From: Roseomonas sp. OT10
GTDB taxonomy: Bacteria; Pseudomonadota; Alphaproteobacteria; Acetobacterales; Acetobacteraceae
DNA: 64,000 bases
Assembly (NCBI RefSeq): GCF_020991085.1
Contig: NZ_CP087719.1
Location: 62,001 to 126,000 of the forward strand
Reading direction: 5' to 3'
Shown: piece after piece, positions 54,059 to 62,462 of the stretch
Numbering within the stretch: the first letter of the stretch is position 1
How the letters are laid out: the number at the start of each line of letters is the position of its first letter
Program-made: the position numbers and the translations under genes
The notes under the pieces: model-generated
Seen by the model: the letters and a program-made list of their open reading frames with translations, nothing else
The model's database searches: none
Told to the model about the DNA's origin: nothing

Positions 54059-55170
54059 GCATGAACGAGATGACCCGTGGCCGGCCCGCGGCAGATGCCC
54101 TCTCCGCCGCCCCGCCGGCAGTGCGCTTCGAGGCGGTGGTGAAGCGCTACGGCCCGGTGTTGGCGGTGAACGCCGTCAGCTTCGACATCGCGCGCGGCAC
54201 GCTGGTGACGCTGCTCGGGCCCTCGGGCTGCGGCAAGACCTCCACCTTGCGTCTCGTCGCCGGGCTGGAGCACCCGAATGGCGGGCGCATCCTGATCGAC
54301 GGGCAGGACGTGACCCACCTCTCGGCGGCCGAGCGCGACGTCTCCATGGTGTTCCAGTCCTACGCGCTGTTCCCGCACATGACGGTGATGGAGAACGTCT
54401 GCTACGGGCTGCGCGCCGCCGGCACCCCGCGCGCCCGGGCGGAGGCGATGGCGGCGGAGAAGCTCGCGGCCGTCGGCCTCGCGGGCTTCGAGAAGCGCCT
54501 GCCCAGCGAGCTGTCCGGCGGGCAGCAGCAGCGCGTGGCGGTGGCGCGCGCCATCGTGCTGGAGCCCAAGGTGCTGCTGTTCGACGAGCCGCTCTCCAAC
54601 CTCGACGCCAAGCTGCGCCGGCGGGTGCGGGCCGACATCCGCGCGCTCCAGCAATCCCTCGGCCTGACCGTGGTCTACGTCACCCATGACCAGGAGGAGG
54701 CGCTCGCCGTCTCCGACCGGATCATCGTCATGCGTGGGGGTGTGATCGTGCAGGACGGCGCGCCGCGCGACCTCTACGAACGGCCGAGCAGCCGCTTCAT
54801 CGCCGACTTCATCGGCAACGCCAACCTCCTCCCCGTGACGCTGCGGCGGGAGGACGAGACGGTGGCGCAGGTCCGGCTCGGTCCCCTCCTCCTGCGCCTG
54901 CCGCATCGCGGGCTGGCGGACGGGCCGGCGGAGCTGGCGGTGCGGCCGCAATGCCTGCGCCTGACCCCGGGCGCCGCCACGGCGGACGCCGTCCCGGGCA
55001 CCGTCCGCAAGGCCGCGTATCTCGGCGACCACATGGAATACGAGGTGGTGCTGGAAGGCGTGCCGGACGACGTGCTGGTGATCGACCCCGACGTGCTTTC
55101 CGCCCTGCCGGAGGGCAGCGCGGTGGGCGTGCGGATCGACGCCGACGGCGCGGTGGTGGTGCCGGCATGA
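54055..55170 (+). CDS. ABC ATPase (AfuC/FbpC-like)
   Basis: A 371-residue ABC ATPase of the MalK/FbpC group: Walker A LLGPSGCGKTSTLRL, signature ELSGGQQQRVAVAR, Walker B VLLFDEPLSNLDAKL, switch His in YVTHDQEEAL. The C-terminal ~120 residues are a TOBE regulatory domain. ATG 54055 overlaps the permease stop. It precedes an inositol-monophosphatase-family gene, with which it also overlaps. Confidence 0.94.
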   Translation: MSMNEMTRGRPAADALSAAPPAVRFEAVVKRYGPVLAVNAVSFDIARGTLVTLLGPSGCGKTSTLRLVAGLEHPNGGRILIDGQDVTHLSAAERDVSMVFQSYALFPHMTVMENVCYGLRAAGTPRARAEAMAAEKLAAVGLAGFEKRLPSELSGGQQQRVAVARAIVLEPKVLLFDEPLSNLDAKLRRRVRADIRALQQSLGLTVVYVTHDQEEALAVSDRIIVMRGGVIVQDGAPRDLYERPSSRFIADFIGNANLLPVTLRREDETVAQVRLGPLLLRLPHRGLADGPAELAVRPQCLRLTPGAATADAVPGTVRKAAYLGDHMEYEVVLEGVPDDVLVIDPDVLSALPEGSAVGVRIDADGAVVVPA

Positions 55171-55967
55171 GCGGCGACCCGATCGCCGACCGCCTGGCCT
55201 TCGCCATCGGCCTCGCCGTGGAATGCGGCGCGCTCGCGCAGCGCATGCGCCACGGGCTGGGCAAGCCGGACGCCAAGAACCCGATCGACTTCTGTACCGA
55301 GGCCGACCGCGCCGTGGAGGCGCTGATCCGCACCCGCGTGGCCGACGCCTTCGGCGATGCGGTGATCGGCGAGGAGGAGGGGGGCGAGGCGGCCGACAGC
55401 GTCTGGGTGGTGGACCCGATCGACGGCACCGCCGGCTACATCCACGGCACGCCGCGCTGGTGCGTCTCGCTCTCCTACGTGCGCGACGGACGCACGCAGG
55501 TCGGCGTGATCTTCGCCCCCGACAGCGACCGGCTCTTCGCCGCACGACGCGGCGGCGGGGCGGTGCTGAACGGGCGGCCCATCGCCGTCAGCCACCTGCG
55601 GCACGGCGCCGCGCCGGTGATCGAGCTGGGCTGGTCCGGCCGCCGCGGCCTGGACGAATTCTGCGCCCTGCTGCACCGGCTGACCGAGGCGGGGATCGAG
55701 TTTCGCCGCCACGGCTCCGGTGCACTGGGCCTGGCCGAGGCCGCCGCCGGGCTGAGCGACGGCTATGTCGAGCTGCACATGAACGCCTGGGACTGCCTCG
55801 CCGGCCTGCTGCTGGTCGAGGAGGCAGGCGGGCAGGTCAACGACGTGCTGGCCGGGAACGGGCTGACCGAGGGCAACCTCGTTCTGGCCGCGACGCCGGA
55901 GGTCGCGCCTCGCCTCGCCGCGATGCTGGGCACCACGCTCGTCGGGGCGGATTCCGCCCTGGCCTGA
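55167..55967 (+). CDS. inositol monophosphatase-family phosphatase
   Basis: A 266-residue Mg-dependent phosphatase. The metal-site motifs are present: IGEEEGG (Glu), WVVDPIDGTAGYIHG (Asp-Pro-Ile-Asp-Gly-Thr) and MNAWDCLAGLLLVEEAGGQV (Asp). ATG 55167 overlaps the ATPase gene, so it is co-translated with the transporter. Family members act on inositol-1-phosphate, histidinol phosphate or 3'-phosphoadenosine compounds; the iol neighbourhood suggests an inositol phosphate. Confidence 0.92.
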   Translation: MSGDPIADRLAFAIGLAVECGALAQRMRHGLGKPDAKNPIDFCTEADRAVEALIRTRVADAFGDAVIGEEEGGEAADSVWVVDPIDGTAGYIHGTPRWCVSLSYVRDGRTQVGVIFAPDSDRLFAARRGGGAVLNGRPIAVSHLRHGAAPVIELGWSGRRGLDEFCALLHRLTEAGIEFRRHGSGALGLAEAAAGLSDGYVELHMNAWDCLAGLLLVEEAGGQVNDVLAGNGLTEGNLVLAATPEVAPRLAAMLGTTLVGADSALA

Positions 55968-55984
55968 CCGGACCGCCGCGGCGG

Positions 55985-56143
55985 TCAGCGCATCCCGCCC
56001 TCCGCACCGACCCGCCCGCCTTCGCGGATCACCGTGCCACGGCCCTCGCCCGCCAGGACGAGGCGCTGGCGATAGGCGTCGTGGCCGGTTTCCACCACCC
56101 GCCGTGCGCGTGGCTCGGCGGCGAGCAGGGAGCGCCCGGCCAT
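55985..56143 (-). CDS. possible 52-residue ORF or gene remnant
   Basis: On the minus strand, ATG 56143 opens 52 codons (MAGRSLLAAEPRARRVVETGHDAYRQ...) to TGA at 55985. The codons upstream (CETCTRIALSGVAPVAP) also read sensibly before a stop, which hints at the C-terminal end of a larger gene, perhaps a CoxM-like FAD-binding subunit. It may be a remnant. It faces the phosphatase and follows msrQ on the same strand. Confidence 0.35.
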   Translation of the reverse strand: MAGRSLLAAEPRARRVVETGHDAYRQRLVLAGEGRGTVIREGGRVGAEGGMR

Positions 56144-56209
56144 GGGGGCGACCGGCGCCACGCCCGAGAGGGCAATCCGCGTACAGGTCTCACAGTACCG
56201 GCCCGCAGA

Positions 56210-57103
56210 TCAGCTCGCCGGCACCAGCCGGCGCAGCGGCACCAGCGCTGCCGCCCCCAGCCCGGCGATCCCCACCCACAGCGCCGGGCGCAGGCCGAAG
56301 GACACGTCCAGATTCGCCTGCAGCACCAACAGCGGCGGGATCGGCGTGGCCAGCGCGTACCACGCGTACTCGATCCCGGCGGTGCCGAGCGCCGCGGCGG
56401 CCGCCAGCCCCAGCAGCGCCGGCAGGCTGGCCTGCCACGTGGCCGGCAGCAGCCGCCACAGGATTAGCCAGAGGAACAGGCCGGCCATCAGCACCGCCTG
56501 GGTGACGTCGATCTTCGATTGCAGGAAGAAGTGCACCAGGGCCAGTCCCGCGGCGGCGAAGACCAGCCGGTGCAGCCGCTTCCAGTCCCGGCCCAGCCGG
56601 CGCAGCCACCCGTCGGTGGAGGTCCAGCCCAGGGTGCAGAGGATGATCACCGCCACCAAGCCGAGCGTCAGGTAGTTCCGCCGCAGCATCTCGGACAACA
56701 CGTGCCACAGCCGGAACTGCTGGTCGGCGGCATAGAGCGCGACGTGCAGCAGGGCATAGGCCAGCGCCGCCAGCCCTAGCATGCGGCGCAGGAGCACGAC
56801 GCGCGGCCAGTCCGCCAGCCGGCGCAGCGGCGTGACGACCAGGGAGATGGCGAGGAAGCGGATGGCCCAGAGGCCGGCGACGTGGATCGCCTCCGTATAG
56901 GGTTCCGGCCCCAGATCCATGGCCATCCAGCGCCCGGCCAGGATGCCGGCGGGCACCAGCGTGCCCAGGAAGGCCAGCGCCTTGAACCAGGAGAAGCGGC
57001 CACCGCGGTCGCGCCAGGGCAGCGGCCAGGCGGCGAGGCGCGGCGCTGCCCGCGGGCCGCTGCGGCGCTCCCGGCGCGGACGGGGAAGGGCGGTGTCGGA
57101 CAT
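56210..57103 (-). CDS. msrQ: MsrQ haem-binding membrane protein
   Basis: A 297-residue six-to-eight-segment membrane protein of the ferric-reductase-like family. It has AIHVAGLWAIRFLAISLVV, RRMLGLAALAYALLHVALY and WKRLHRLVFAAAGLALVHFF with likely haem His. MsrQ passes electrons to the periplasmic methionine sulfoxide reductase MsrP. No msrP is adjacent; the neighbour at 57138 is a different exported protein. Confidence 0.88.
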   Translation of the reverse strand: MSDTALPRPRRERRSGPRAAPRLAAWPLPWRDRGGRFSWFKALAFLGTLVPAGILAGRWMAMDLGPEPYTEAIHVAGLWAIRFLAISLVVTPLRRLADWPRVVLLRRMLGLAALAYALLHVALYAADQQFRLWHVLSEMLRRNYLTLGLVAVIILCTLGWTSTDGWLRRLGRDWKRLHRLVFAAAGLALVHFFLQSKIDVTQAVLMAGLFLWLILWRLLPATWQASLPALLGLAAAAALGTAGIEYAWYALATPIPPLLVLQANLDVSFGLRPALWVGIAGLGAAALVPLRRLVPAS

Positions 57104-57137
57104 CAGGCGGCGGTCGCGGGGCGGGATGGGCGTGGCG

Positions 57138-57785
57138 TCACATGGGCGGCGCCACGCCGTCCTTGCCCACGGTGACGCGGCCGGTGGCAAGCTGGCCCGC
57201 GGCATTGCGGGTGGCGGAGAGGAAGACCGGCGCGCCCGGTACCAGGTCCGCGCGGCTGGCGGGGATCAGGGTGACGACCGGCGCCTCGGGCGGCACGCGG
57301 ACCTGCACGCTCTGGCCCTTGTAGTTCAGCGTCAGCTCGCGCCCGGCGCGGCCCTCCACCGTGGCGCCGACGGTGGCGTTGGTCATGGTGGAGCCGGGGG
57401 CGAGATCCCAGGGGAAGTGCCCCTCTCCGGTGCCGCGCATCGCCTCGGGAAAGACCAGCACCTCCAGCGCCTGCAACTGCCCGTCGGGGCCCGGCGCCGC
57501 CGCCGTGCCGATGTAGCTGTTCGGCGCGATGTCGGAGAGGGCGAGGCGGCGCAGGGCGGACACCGTCAGGGGATCGTTCAGTGCGACCTCCACCGAGGGG
57601 CCTTCCCGCGTCACGACCGTCATCCGGTCGCCGGCGATGGCGGCGATGGTGCCGCGCAGGCGGGTGGGGGGCTGGGCCGCGCCAGTGGGCTGGCCGAGGG
57701 CCGGAGCCGCGAGGCCGAGGCCCAGGGGGGCGAGCGCGAGGCCGGCGCGGAGAAGCCGCCGGCGAGGGAGATGATGCTGCGTCAT
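57138..57785 (-). CDS. exported protein of unknown function
   Basis: A 215-residue protein with a twin-arginine-like signal (RRRLLRAGLALAPLGLGLAAP, cut about residue 31). The mature part is a series of beta strands (LRGTIAAIAGDRMTVVTREG..., VEVALNDPLTVSALRRL...). This resembles a metal- or oligosaccharide-binding OB-type domain, but the family is not certain. It sits 34 bp before msrQ on the same strand, so it is probably co-transcribed. Confidence 0.65.
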   Translation of the reverse strand: MTQHHLPRRRLLRAGLALAPLGLGLAAPALGQPTGAAQPPTRLRGTIAAIAGDRMTVVTREGPSVEVALNDPLTVSALRRLALSDIAPNSYIGTAAAPGPDGQLQALEVLVFPEAMRGTGEGHFPWDLAPGSTMTNATVGATVEGRAGRELTLNYKGQSVQVRVPPEAPVVTLIPASRADLVPGAPVFLSATRNAAGQLATGRVTVGKDGVAPPM

Positions 57786-57874
57786 GGCAGGCCTCATGAT
57801 CCGGACAGGCAGGGCGGGCCCGTCCGGATACGGGTCTCCGCCCCCCGGGGAGCACGGGCTCTCCGTCGGGTCGG

Positions 57875-58288
57875 CTAGGCTATGTGCGTGCGATCCGGCG
57901 ATCCGGAAGGGGGCGCCCCCGGCCGCCGGGGCGGATCGCGTGACAGCCCCCGTGCCCCCAGCTCCGCTTCATAGGCGGCCCAGCGGGCCGGGTATTCCTC
58001 GCCCAGCCGCCGCAGCTCCTCCCAGCTGTAGATCCCCGTGTCGTGCAGGTCGTCGAAGACCAGGCGCAGGGCGTAGCGCCCCACGGGCTCCAGCTTCAGG
58101 ATGCCGACATGGCGTCGCCCGGACACCAGCTTCCGCTGACCGGGACCGTGCCCCTGGACCTCGGCGGAGGGGCTCTCCACCCGCAGGTACTCGGCCGGCA
58201 GCCGATGCCGGGCGCCATCGGCCCAGGCGACCTCCAGCAGCCGCTCTGCCCGCAGCAGGCGGATCTCCACCGGGGCGGTGACCGGCAC
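57875..58288 (-). CDS. DUF971 (GBBH-like N-terminal domain) protein
   Basis: A 137-residue DUF971 protein: EIRLLRAERLLEVAWADGARHRLPAEYLRVESPSAEVQGHG, then IYSWEELRRLGEEYPARW. The domain is also found at the N-terminus of gamma-butyrobetaine hydroxylase; standalone members have been linked to iron-sulfur protein assembly. A disordered Pro-rich tail closes it. It overlaps no gene and is 7 bp from the Trm112-like gene. Confidence 0.87.
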   Translation of the reverse strand: MPVTAPVEIRLLRAERLLEVAWADGARHRLPAEYLRVESPSAEVQGHGPGQRKLVSGRRHVGILKLEPVGRYALRLVFDDLHDTGIYSWEELRRLGEEYPARWAAYEAELGARGLSRDPPRRPGAPPSGSPDRTHIA

Positions 58289-58295
58289 GGCCGGC

Positions 58296-58502
58296 TCAGC
58301 CCTCCAGCTTGCGCGCCTCGTCCGGCAGCATGATCGGGATGCCGTCGCGGATCGGATAGGCGAGTCCCGCCTGCTCGCTGACCAGCTCGCCCCGCGCGCG
58401 ATCGTAGCGCAGAGGACCCTTGGTCACGGGGCAGACCAGGATCTCCAGCAGCCGGGGGTCCACAGCGCCCGCCTCGTCGGGCCGCGTCGCGCTCTCGCTC
58501 AT
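58296..58502 (-). CDS. Trm112-family small protein
   Basis: A 68-residue protein ([48 protein letters not shown]). This is the Trm112/YcaR pattern. Many family members bind zinc through four Cys, but here only one Cys is visible. Such proteins activate methyltransferases. It is next to DUF971 on the same strand. Confidence 0.9.
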   Translation of the reverse strand: MSESATRPDEAGAVDPRLLEILVCPVTKGPLRYDRARGELVSEQAGLAYPIRDGIPIMLPDEARKLEG

Positions 58503-58603
58503 CGATCGTCCATTCCTGTTCCGGGCCCCGGGGCCGATCCACCGCTGCCACGCGGAGAGCGGGTCCTGGGGCCGATCCTTATCCCGCGATCCGGCGGCCG
58601 GGC

Positions 58604-59308
58604 CTAGCTCGGCAGGCCGGGGCCGCCCGGGGCATCCGGGCCGGCCAGGGCATCCATCTGCAGGAGCGTCACCAGCACCCTGGCCCGCTCCTCCTCGGTC
58701 GCTGCCTCGAGCAGCGCCTGCTTCTCGCGCGGATCGAAGGGACAGACCATGGCCAGGGTGGTGACCAGCATGCTGTCCGCCATCTGTTCCAGCGCCTCCC
58801 AGTTCGCCTCGATCCGCCGCGCGCGAAAATAGGGCCGCAGGGCGCCAAGCACGGCAGCGCGGTCGAGCGGCGGGGGTGACCGGTCGACGGCGAGGTCTTC
58901 CTCCCAGCCCGCATAGTCGGCTCGCACCTGCCGGTAGCCGCCCCGCAATGGCAGTTCCTCCGCGACGCGGAAGCGGGCCACCCCGGTCAGGGTGATCAGC
59001 AGCCGCCCATCCTCCGTCTCCGCGAAGGAGGATATCCGGCCGAGGCAGCCCACCCGGTAGAGCGCGGGTTGGACGCGTCGCGTCCCTGTCCCCCTCTGGT
59101 CCCCCGTCTGGACCTCCGCCTGGGCGGGGTCGGGCTGGATCATGCCGAACATCCGCCCCTGGCCGAGGCTGTCCTGCACCAGGGCCAGGTAGCGCGGTTC
59201 GAAGATGTTCAGCGGCAGCCGCCCCTGCGGCAGCAGCAGCGCACCCGTCAGCGGGAAGACCGCGATCTCCGCCGGCAGGCTTTCGAGCCGGGGGTGGAAG
59301 GCGGCCAC
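58604..59308 (-). CDS. LON-substrate-binding-domain protein
   Basis: A 234-residue protein with the LON N-terminal fold only ([73 protein letters not shown]). It lacks the ATPase and protease parts, as in standalone LON-domain proteins. Its role is not established. It sits 14 bp after the thioredoxin-like gene. Confidence 0.9.
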   Translation of the reverse strand: MAAFHPRLESLPAEIAVFPLTGALLLPQGRLPLNIFEPRYLALVQDSLGQGRMFGMIQPDPAQAEVQTGDQRGTGTRRVQPALYRVGCLGRISSFAETEDGRLLITLTGVARFRVAEELPLRGGYRQVRADYAGWEEDLAVDRSPPPLDRAAVLGALRPYFRARRIEANWEALEQMADSMLVTTLAMVCPFDPREKQALLEAATEEERARVLVTLLQMDALAGPDAPGGPGLPS

Positions 59309-59322
59309 GGGCGCGCTCGCCG

Positions 59323-60279
59323 CTAGCTGAACAGCAGCGAGGAGAGCTTGCGCCGCGCCGCGACGGAGGCCGGGTCGGCAAAGCCCCAGGCCTCGAGGAA
59401 CTTCAGCAGCTGCTTGCGGGCCGCTTGCTCGTTCCAGTCGCGGTCGCGCCTGACCGACTCCAGCAGCGCGTCGGCCGCGGCCGCGCGGTCCTCGGCCGCG
59501 TTCAGCGCCACGGCCAGTTCGATGCGGGCGGCGTGGTCGTCCGGATCGGCGGCGAGGCGGCTCTCGAACTCGGCCAGCTTGGAGCGGGCGGCACGGCCCT
59601 GCTCGGCCAGCTCCAGCGCGCTCCGGACCGAGGCGATCTCGGCGTGCTGGGCGATCTTGGCCGGGATCTGGTCGATTACCGCCTTCGCCTGGTCCTCATG
59701 GCCCAACGCCATCAGGGCGCGAGCGACGCCGGCCAGCGCCTCGGCATTCTCGGGCTCAGCCTGGGCGAGGGCGCCGAACAGCTCCAGCGCGCCCTGGTGG
59801 TCACCCTCCTCCACGGCGGCCTTGGCCTCGGCCAGCAGGTCCTGGGCCGGCATCTGGCCGCCGGCGGCCTTCAACAGCGCCTCGATGAAGCGCTTCACCT
59901 CGCTCTCGGGCAGGGCGCCCTGGAACAGGTCGGCGATCTGGCCTTGCCAGAAGGCGACGACCGTCGGCACCGACTGCAGCGGCAGGCCCATCTGGGCGAG
60001 CTGGCGGACCAGCGCCTGGTTCTTGTCGATGTCGATCTTGACCAGCCGCACCCGGCCCCCGGCGGCCTTGACCGCCTTCTCCAGCGCAGGGGTGAGCTGC
60101 TTGCAGGGGCCGCACCACGTCGCCCAGAAGTCGACCAGGACAGGGACTTGGCGGGAGGCCTCCACCACGTCCTGCATGAAGGTCTTCTGGTCGCCGTCGC
60201 GGATGACGTCGGCATCGCCCCCGGCCATGGGGCCGCCGAGAGGGCCTACGGGGCGGTTCGGGTCCAGGATGGTGTCCAT
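59323..60279 (-). CDS. thioredoxin-TPR protein (CnoX/YbbN-like)
   Basis: A 318-residue protein with an N-terminal thioredoxin domain whose active site is the canonical WCGPC ([20 protein letters not shown], about residue 57). A TPR-like C-terminal half follows ([25 protein letters not shown]). This is the YbbN/CnoX plan; those proteins assist folding and protect from oxidation, and an intact CXXC suggests redox activity. ATG 60279 was chosen. Confidence 0.92.
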   Translation of the reverse strand: MDTILDPNRPVGPLGGPMAGGDADVIRDGDQKTFMQDVVEASRQVPVLVDFWATWCGPCKQLTPALEKAVKAAGGRVRLVKIDIDKNQALVRQLAQMGLPLQSVPTVVAFWQGQIADLFQGALPESEVKRFIEALLKAAGGQMPAQDLLAEAKAAVEEGDHQGALELFGALAQAEPENAEALAGVARALMALGHEDQAKAVIDQIPAKIAQHAEIASVRSALELAEQGRAARSKLAEFESRLAADPDDHAARIELAVALNAAEDRAAAADALLESVRRDRDWNEQAARKQLLKFLEAWGFADPASVAARRKLSSLLFS

Positions 60280-60424
60280 GATCGTGCAGTTCCGGCAATC
60301 CTTTGTGCATAGATGCGCCTGAGGGGGCGCGGCGCAATGGCCTGCCGCTGGCGGTCTGCCTTGCGCGTGCCCGGGGCGGCGCGGAGGCGGGGCGCGGGGG
60401 CTGCCGGCTTCGGCTGTGGTGGCC

Positions 60425-60928
60425 TCACCCGGGTTCGTCGAGATCCAGGCGAAGCGGCGCATGCCCCAGGCCACGGAGGAAGGACAGCAGGTCCTCCGGC
60501 GCCAGGGCCGTGGTCGCGGTGTTGACCAGGGGGTGGATGTTCACCTGGCCGCCGCGCAGCAGCATGGAGTCGATGGCGCAGGCGACGCTGCCCGGCGGGG
60601 CGTTCACCAGGGCGAGCGGGGTGACGGCCCCTGGCCGCACGCCGAGGGTGGCCCAGAGATCCTCGGCGCTGCCCATGGAGACCCGGCCGGCGTCCAGGCG
60701 GCGGGCAAGGGCGTTGATGGAGACCGTGCGATCTTCCTCCAGCACCACCAGCCATGCCGTGCCGGACTTCGCCCGCAGAAAGAGGTTCTTGACGTGGAAG
60801 CCAGGCAAATCCCCACGCAGAACCTTGCTTTCCGCGACCGTATGCAGGGGCGGGTGGTGGACGGTGCGGGCCGCGATGCCGGCGCGGGCGAGGCGCTGCA
60901 GCAGGCCTTCGGGGGTTTCAAGCGTCAT
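60425..60928 (-). CDS. ProX-type aminoacyl-tRNA deacylase (YbaK family)
   Basis: A 167-residue YbaK/ProRS-INS-like protein (HPPLHTVAESKVLRGDLPGFHVKNLFLRAKSG, SINALARRLDAGRVSMGS, ALVNAPPGSVACAID). Standalone members such as ProXp-ala hydrolyse mischarged tRNA. The usual catalytic Lys lies in the FHVKNLFL motif. Either GTG 60934 or ATG 60928 may start it. Confidence 0.88.
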   Translation of the reverse strand: MTLETPEGLLQRLARAGIAARTVHHPPLHTVAESKVLRGDLPGFHVKNLFLRAKSGTAWLVVLEEDRTVSINALARRLDAGRVSMGSAEDLWATLGVRPGAVTPLALVNAPPGSVACAIDSMLLRGGQVNIHPLVNTATTALAPEDLLSFLRGLGHAPLRLDLDEPG

Positions 60929-61140
60929 GCCCACAAGGAAACACGATCAAGGTCCTGCGCGACGGGGCGGAGCCATGCGGGTAGCGGGGGGCAGGTCCCT
61001 TGTCCGGCCTTGGCCGCCCTGGGCCTGGTCCCGGAAAGGAAGAAATCCGCGTGAGCGAAAGAGCCACCGCTGAAGAAACCCCGCCGGAGTGACTTGCCAG
61101 ACCCGGAAGTGCGTGCGATACGCCCCGCCACCAACGGAGC

Positions 61141-61215
61141 GCGGGCGTAGCTCAGGGGTAGAGCACAACCTTGCCAAGGTTGGGGTCGAGGGTTCGAATC
61201 CCTTCGCCCGCTCCA
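61141..61215 (+). tRNA. tRNA-Gly (GCC)
   Basis: A 75-nt cloverleaf with encoded CCA. The acceptor stem GCGGGCG (61141-61147) pairs with CGCCCGC (61205-61211), discriminator T. The anticodon stem CAACC/GGTTG surrounds TTGCCAA with anticodon GCC at 61173-61175, and the T-loop is GGTTCGAATCC. It is 18 bp from the IS5-type element and lies at the start of a likely new island. Confidence 0.97.
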
Positions 61216-61233
61216 GTCGGACTTCCAACCTCA

Positions 61234-62187
61234 GAGCCTGATCCGAAATTAAGTTGAGTGGTATCAGCGGGTTAGCTTGACGCCAGCCCAGGTCATTGAT
61301 TCAGGGGTTTTTGCGAAAACTTCCGGAGATCAACGATGTGGACCGATACCACTCGGGCGCAGTATGCCCGTGCGGAACTGGCTTTGCCAAGCGATTTGAC
61401 CGATGCCGAATGGGCACTGCTGGAGCCGTTCTTTCCGCCAGCATCGCATGTGGGCCGCCCGCGCAAGTGGCCACTCAGGCGGATTGTCGAGGCGATCCTG
61501 TATCTGCTGCGTGGCGGCCTGCCGTGGCGGATGCTGCCGCCCTGCTTTCCGCCGGTCTCGACGGTGCGGCGCTGGTTCTACCTGTGGCGGGACAATAGGC
61601 TGTGGTTGTCATTGAACCATGCTCTGTTGCTGATCGCCCGTGAGGGGACGGGTCGCGAAGCCTCGCCCAGCGCCGGGGTAATCGACAGCCAAAGCGTCAA
61701 AACCACGGAAAGCGGCGGACCTCGGGGCTATGATGCGGGCAAGAAGACCAAGGGCCGCAAGCGCCACATCCTGACCGACACCGACGGCAATCTCGTCCAT
61801 GCGGTAGTCCACACCGCCGACATCCAGGACCGTGACGGTGCGCCGCTGGTGCTGGCCGAGATCATCAAGCGCTTCCCGTGGCTGCGCCATGTCTTCGCCG
61901 ATGGTGGATATGCTGGCGACAAGCTCAGGGACGCCCTCCGGCGGATCGGCAAATGGACCGTCGAGATCGTCAAACGGTCAGATGCCGCAAGAGGGTTTGT
62001 CGTCCTCCCGCGCCGTTGGGTTGTCGAACGCACACTGGCTTGGCTCAATCGGAACCGCCGCCTCGCCAAGGACTTCGAGCAGACCATCGCATCGGCTACC
62101 GCATGGCTCTTCATCGCCTCGATCCAGCTCTTCGCACGCCGCATCGCAAGGCCATGAAATCACGCCGGATAATTATGAATCAGACTC
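61234..62187 (+). mobile_element. IS5-family insertion sequence
   Basis: A 954-bp element with 17-bp imperfect inverted repeats (61234-61250, GAGCCTGATCCGAAATT, and 62171-62187; 13 of 17 match). TCA occurs on both outer sides, a likely 3-bp target duplication. It carries one full transposase gene. It has inserted just downstream of tRNA-Gly. Confidence 0.88.
61336..62157 (+). CDS. IS5-family transposase
   Basis: A 273-residue DDE transposase: LPSDLTDAEWALLEPFFPPA (N-terminal DUF4096-like), GGLPWRMLPPCFPPVSTVRRWFY, then GVIDSQSVKTTE (first Asp), VFADGGYAGDKL (second Asp) and RRWVVERTLAWLNRNRRLAKDFE (Glu). It is intact in one frame, so the element could be active. Confidence 0.95.
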   Translation: MWTDTTRAQYARAELALPSDLTDAEWALLEPFFPPASHVGRPRKWPLRRIVEAILYLLRGGLPWRMLPPCFPPVSTVRRWFYLWRDNRLWLSLNHALLLIAREGTGREASPSAGVIDSQSVKTTESGGPRGYDAGKKTKGRKRHILTDTDGNLVHAVVHTADIQDRDGAPLVLAEIIKRFPWLRHVFADGGYAGDKLRDALRRIGKWTVEIVKRSDAARGFVVLPRRWVVERTLAWLNRNRRLAKDFEQTIASATAWLFIASIQLFARRIARP

Positions 62188-62462
62188 TCACATGTCTTCT
62201 GCGCCGTTGGCGCCGTGAACCGCAGGTTTCCTGGGGTTTCTCCGTGTCGGCTTGAGGGTTGGAGAACGCAACGATCCCGGAAATCGTTCTCCGGATGCGC
62301 GAGAGTCTCCGAAGCTCGGGGGTGGGGCGATTTAACCCTCAAGCTCCAAAACTCTGATTTTCCACAGATTTCCCGGCCAGAGCCTTGAGGGTTTTTTGCA
62401 TCGGCATTGGCTCTCGGAAGCAACTGGCGTGCGAATTGCCCGGCGTCCCCGGCCCCCAAACC

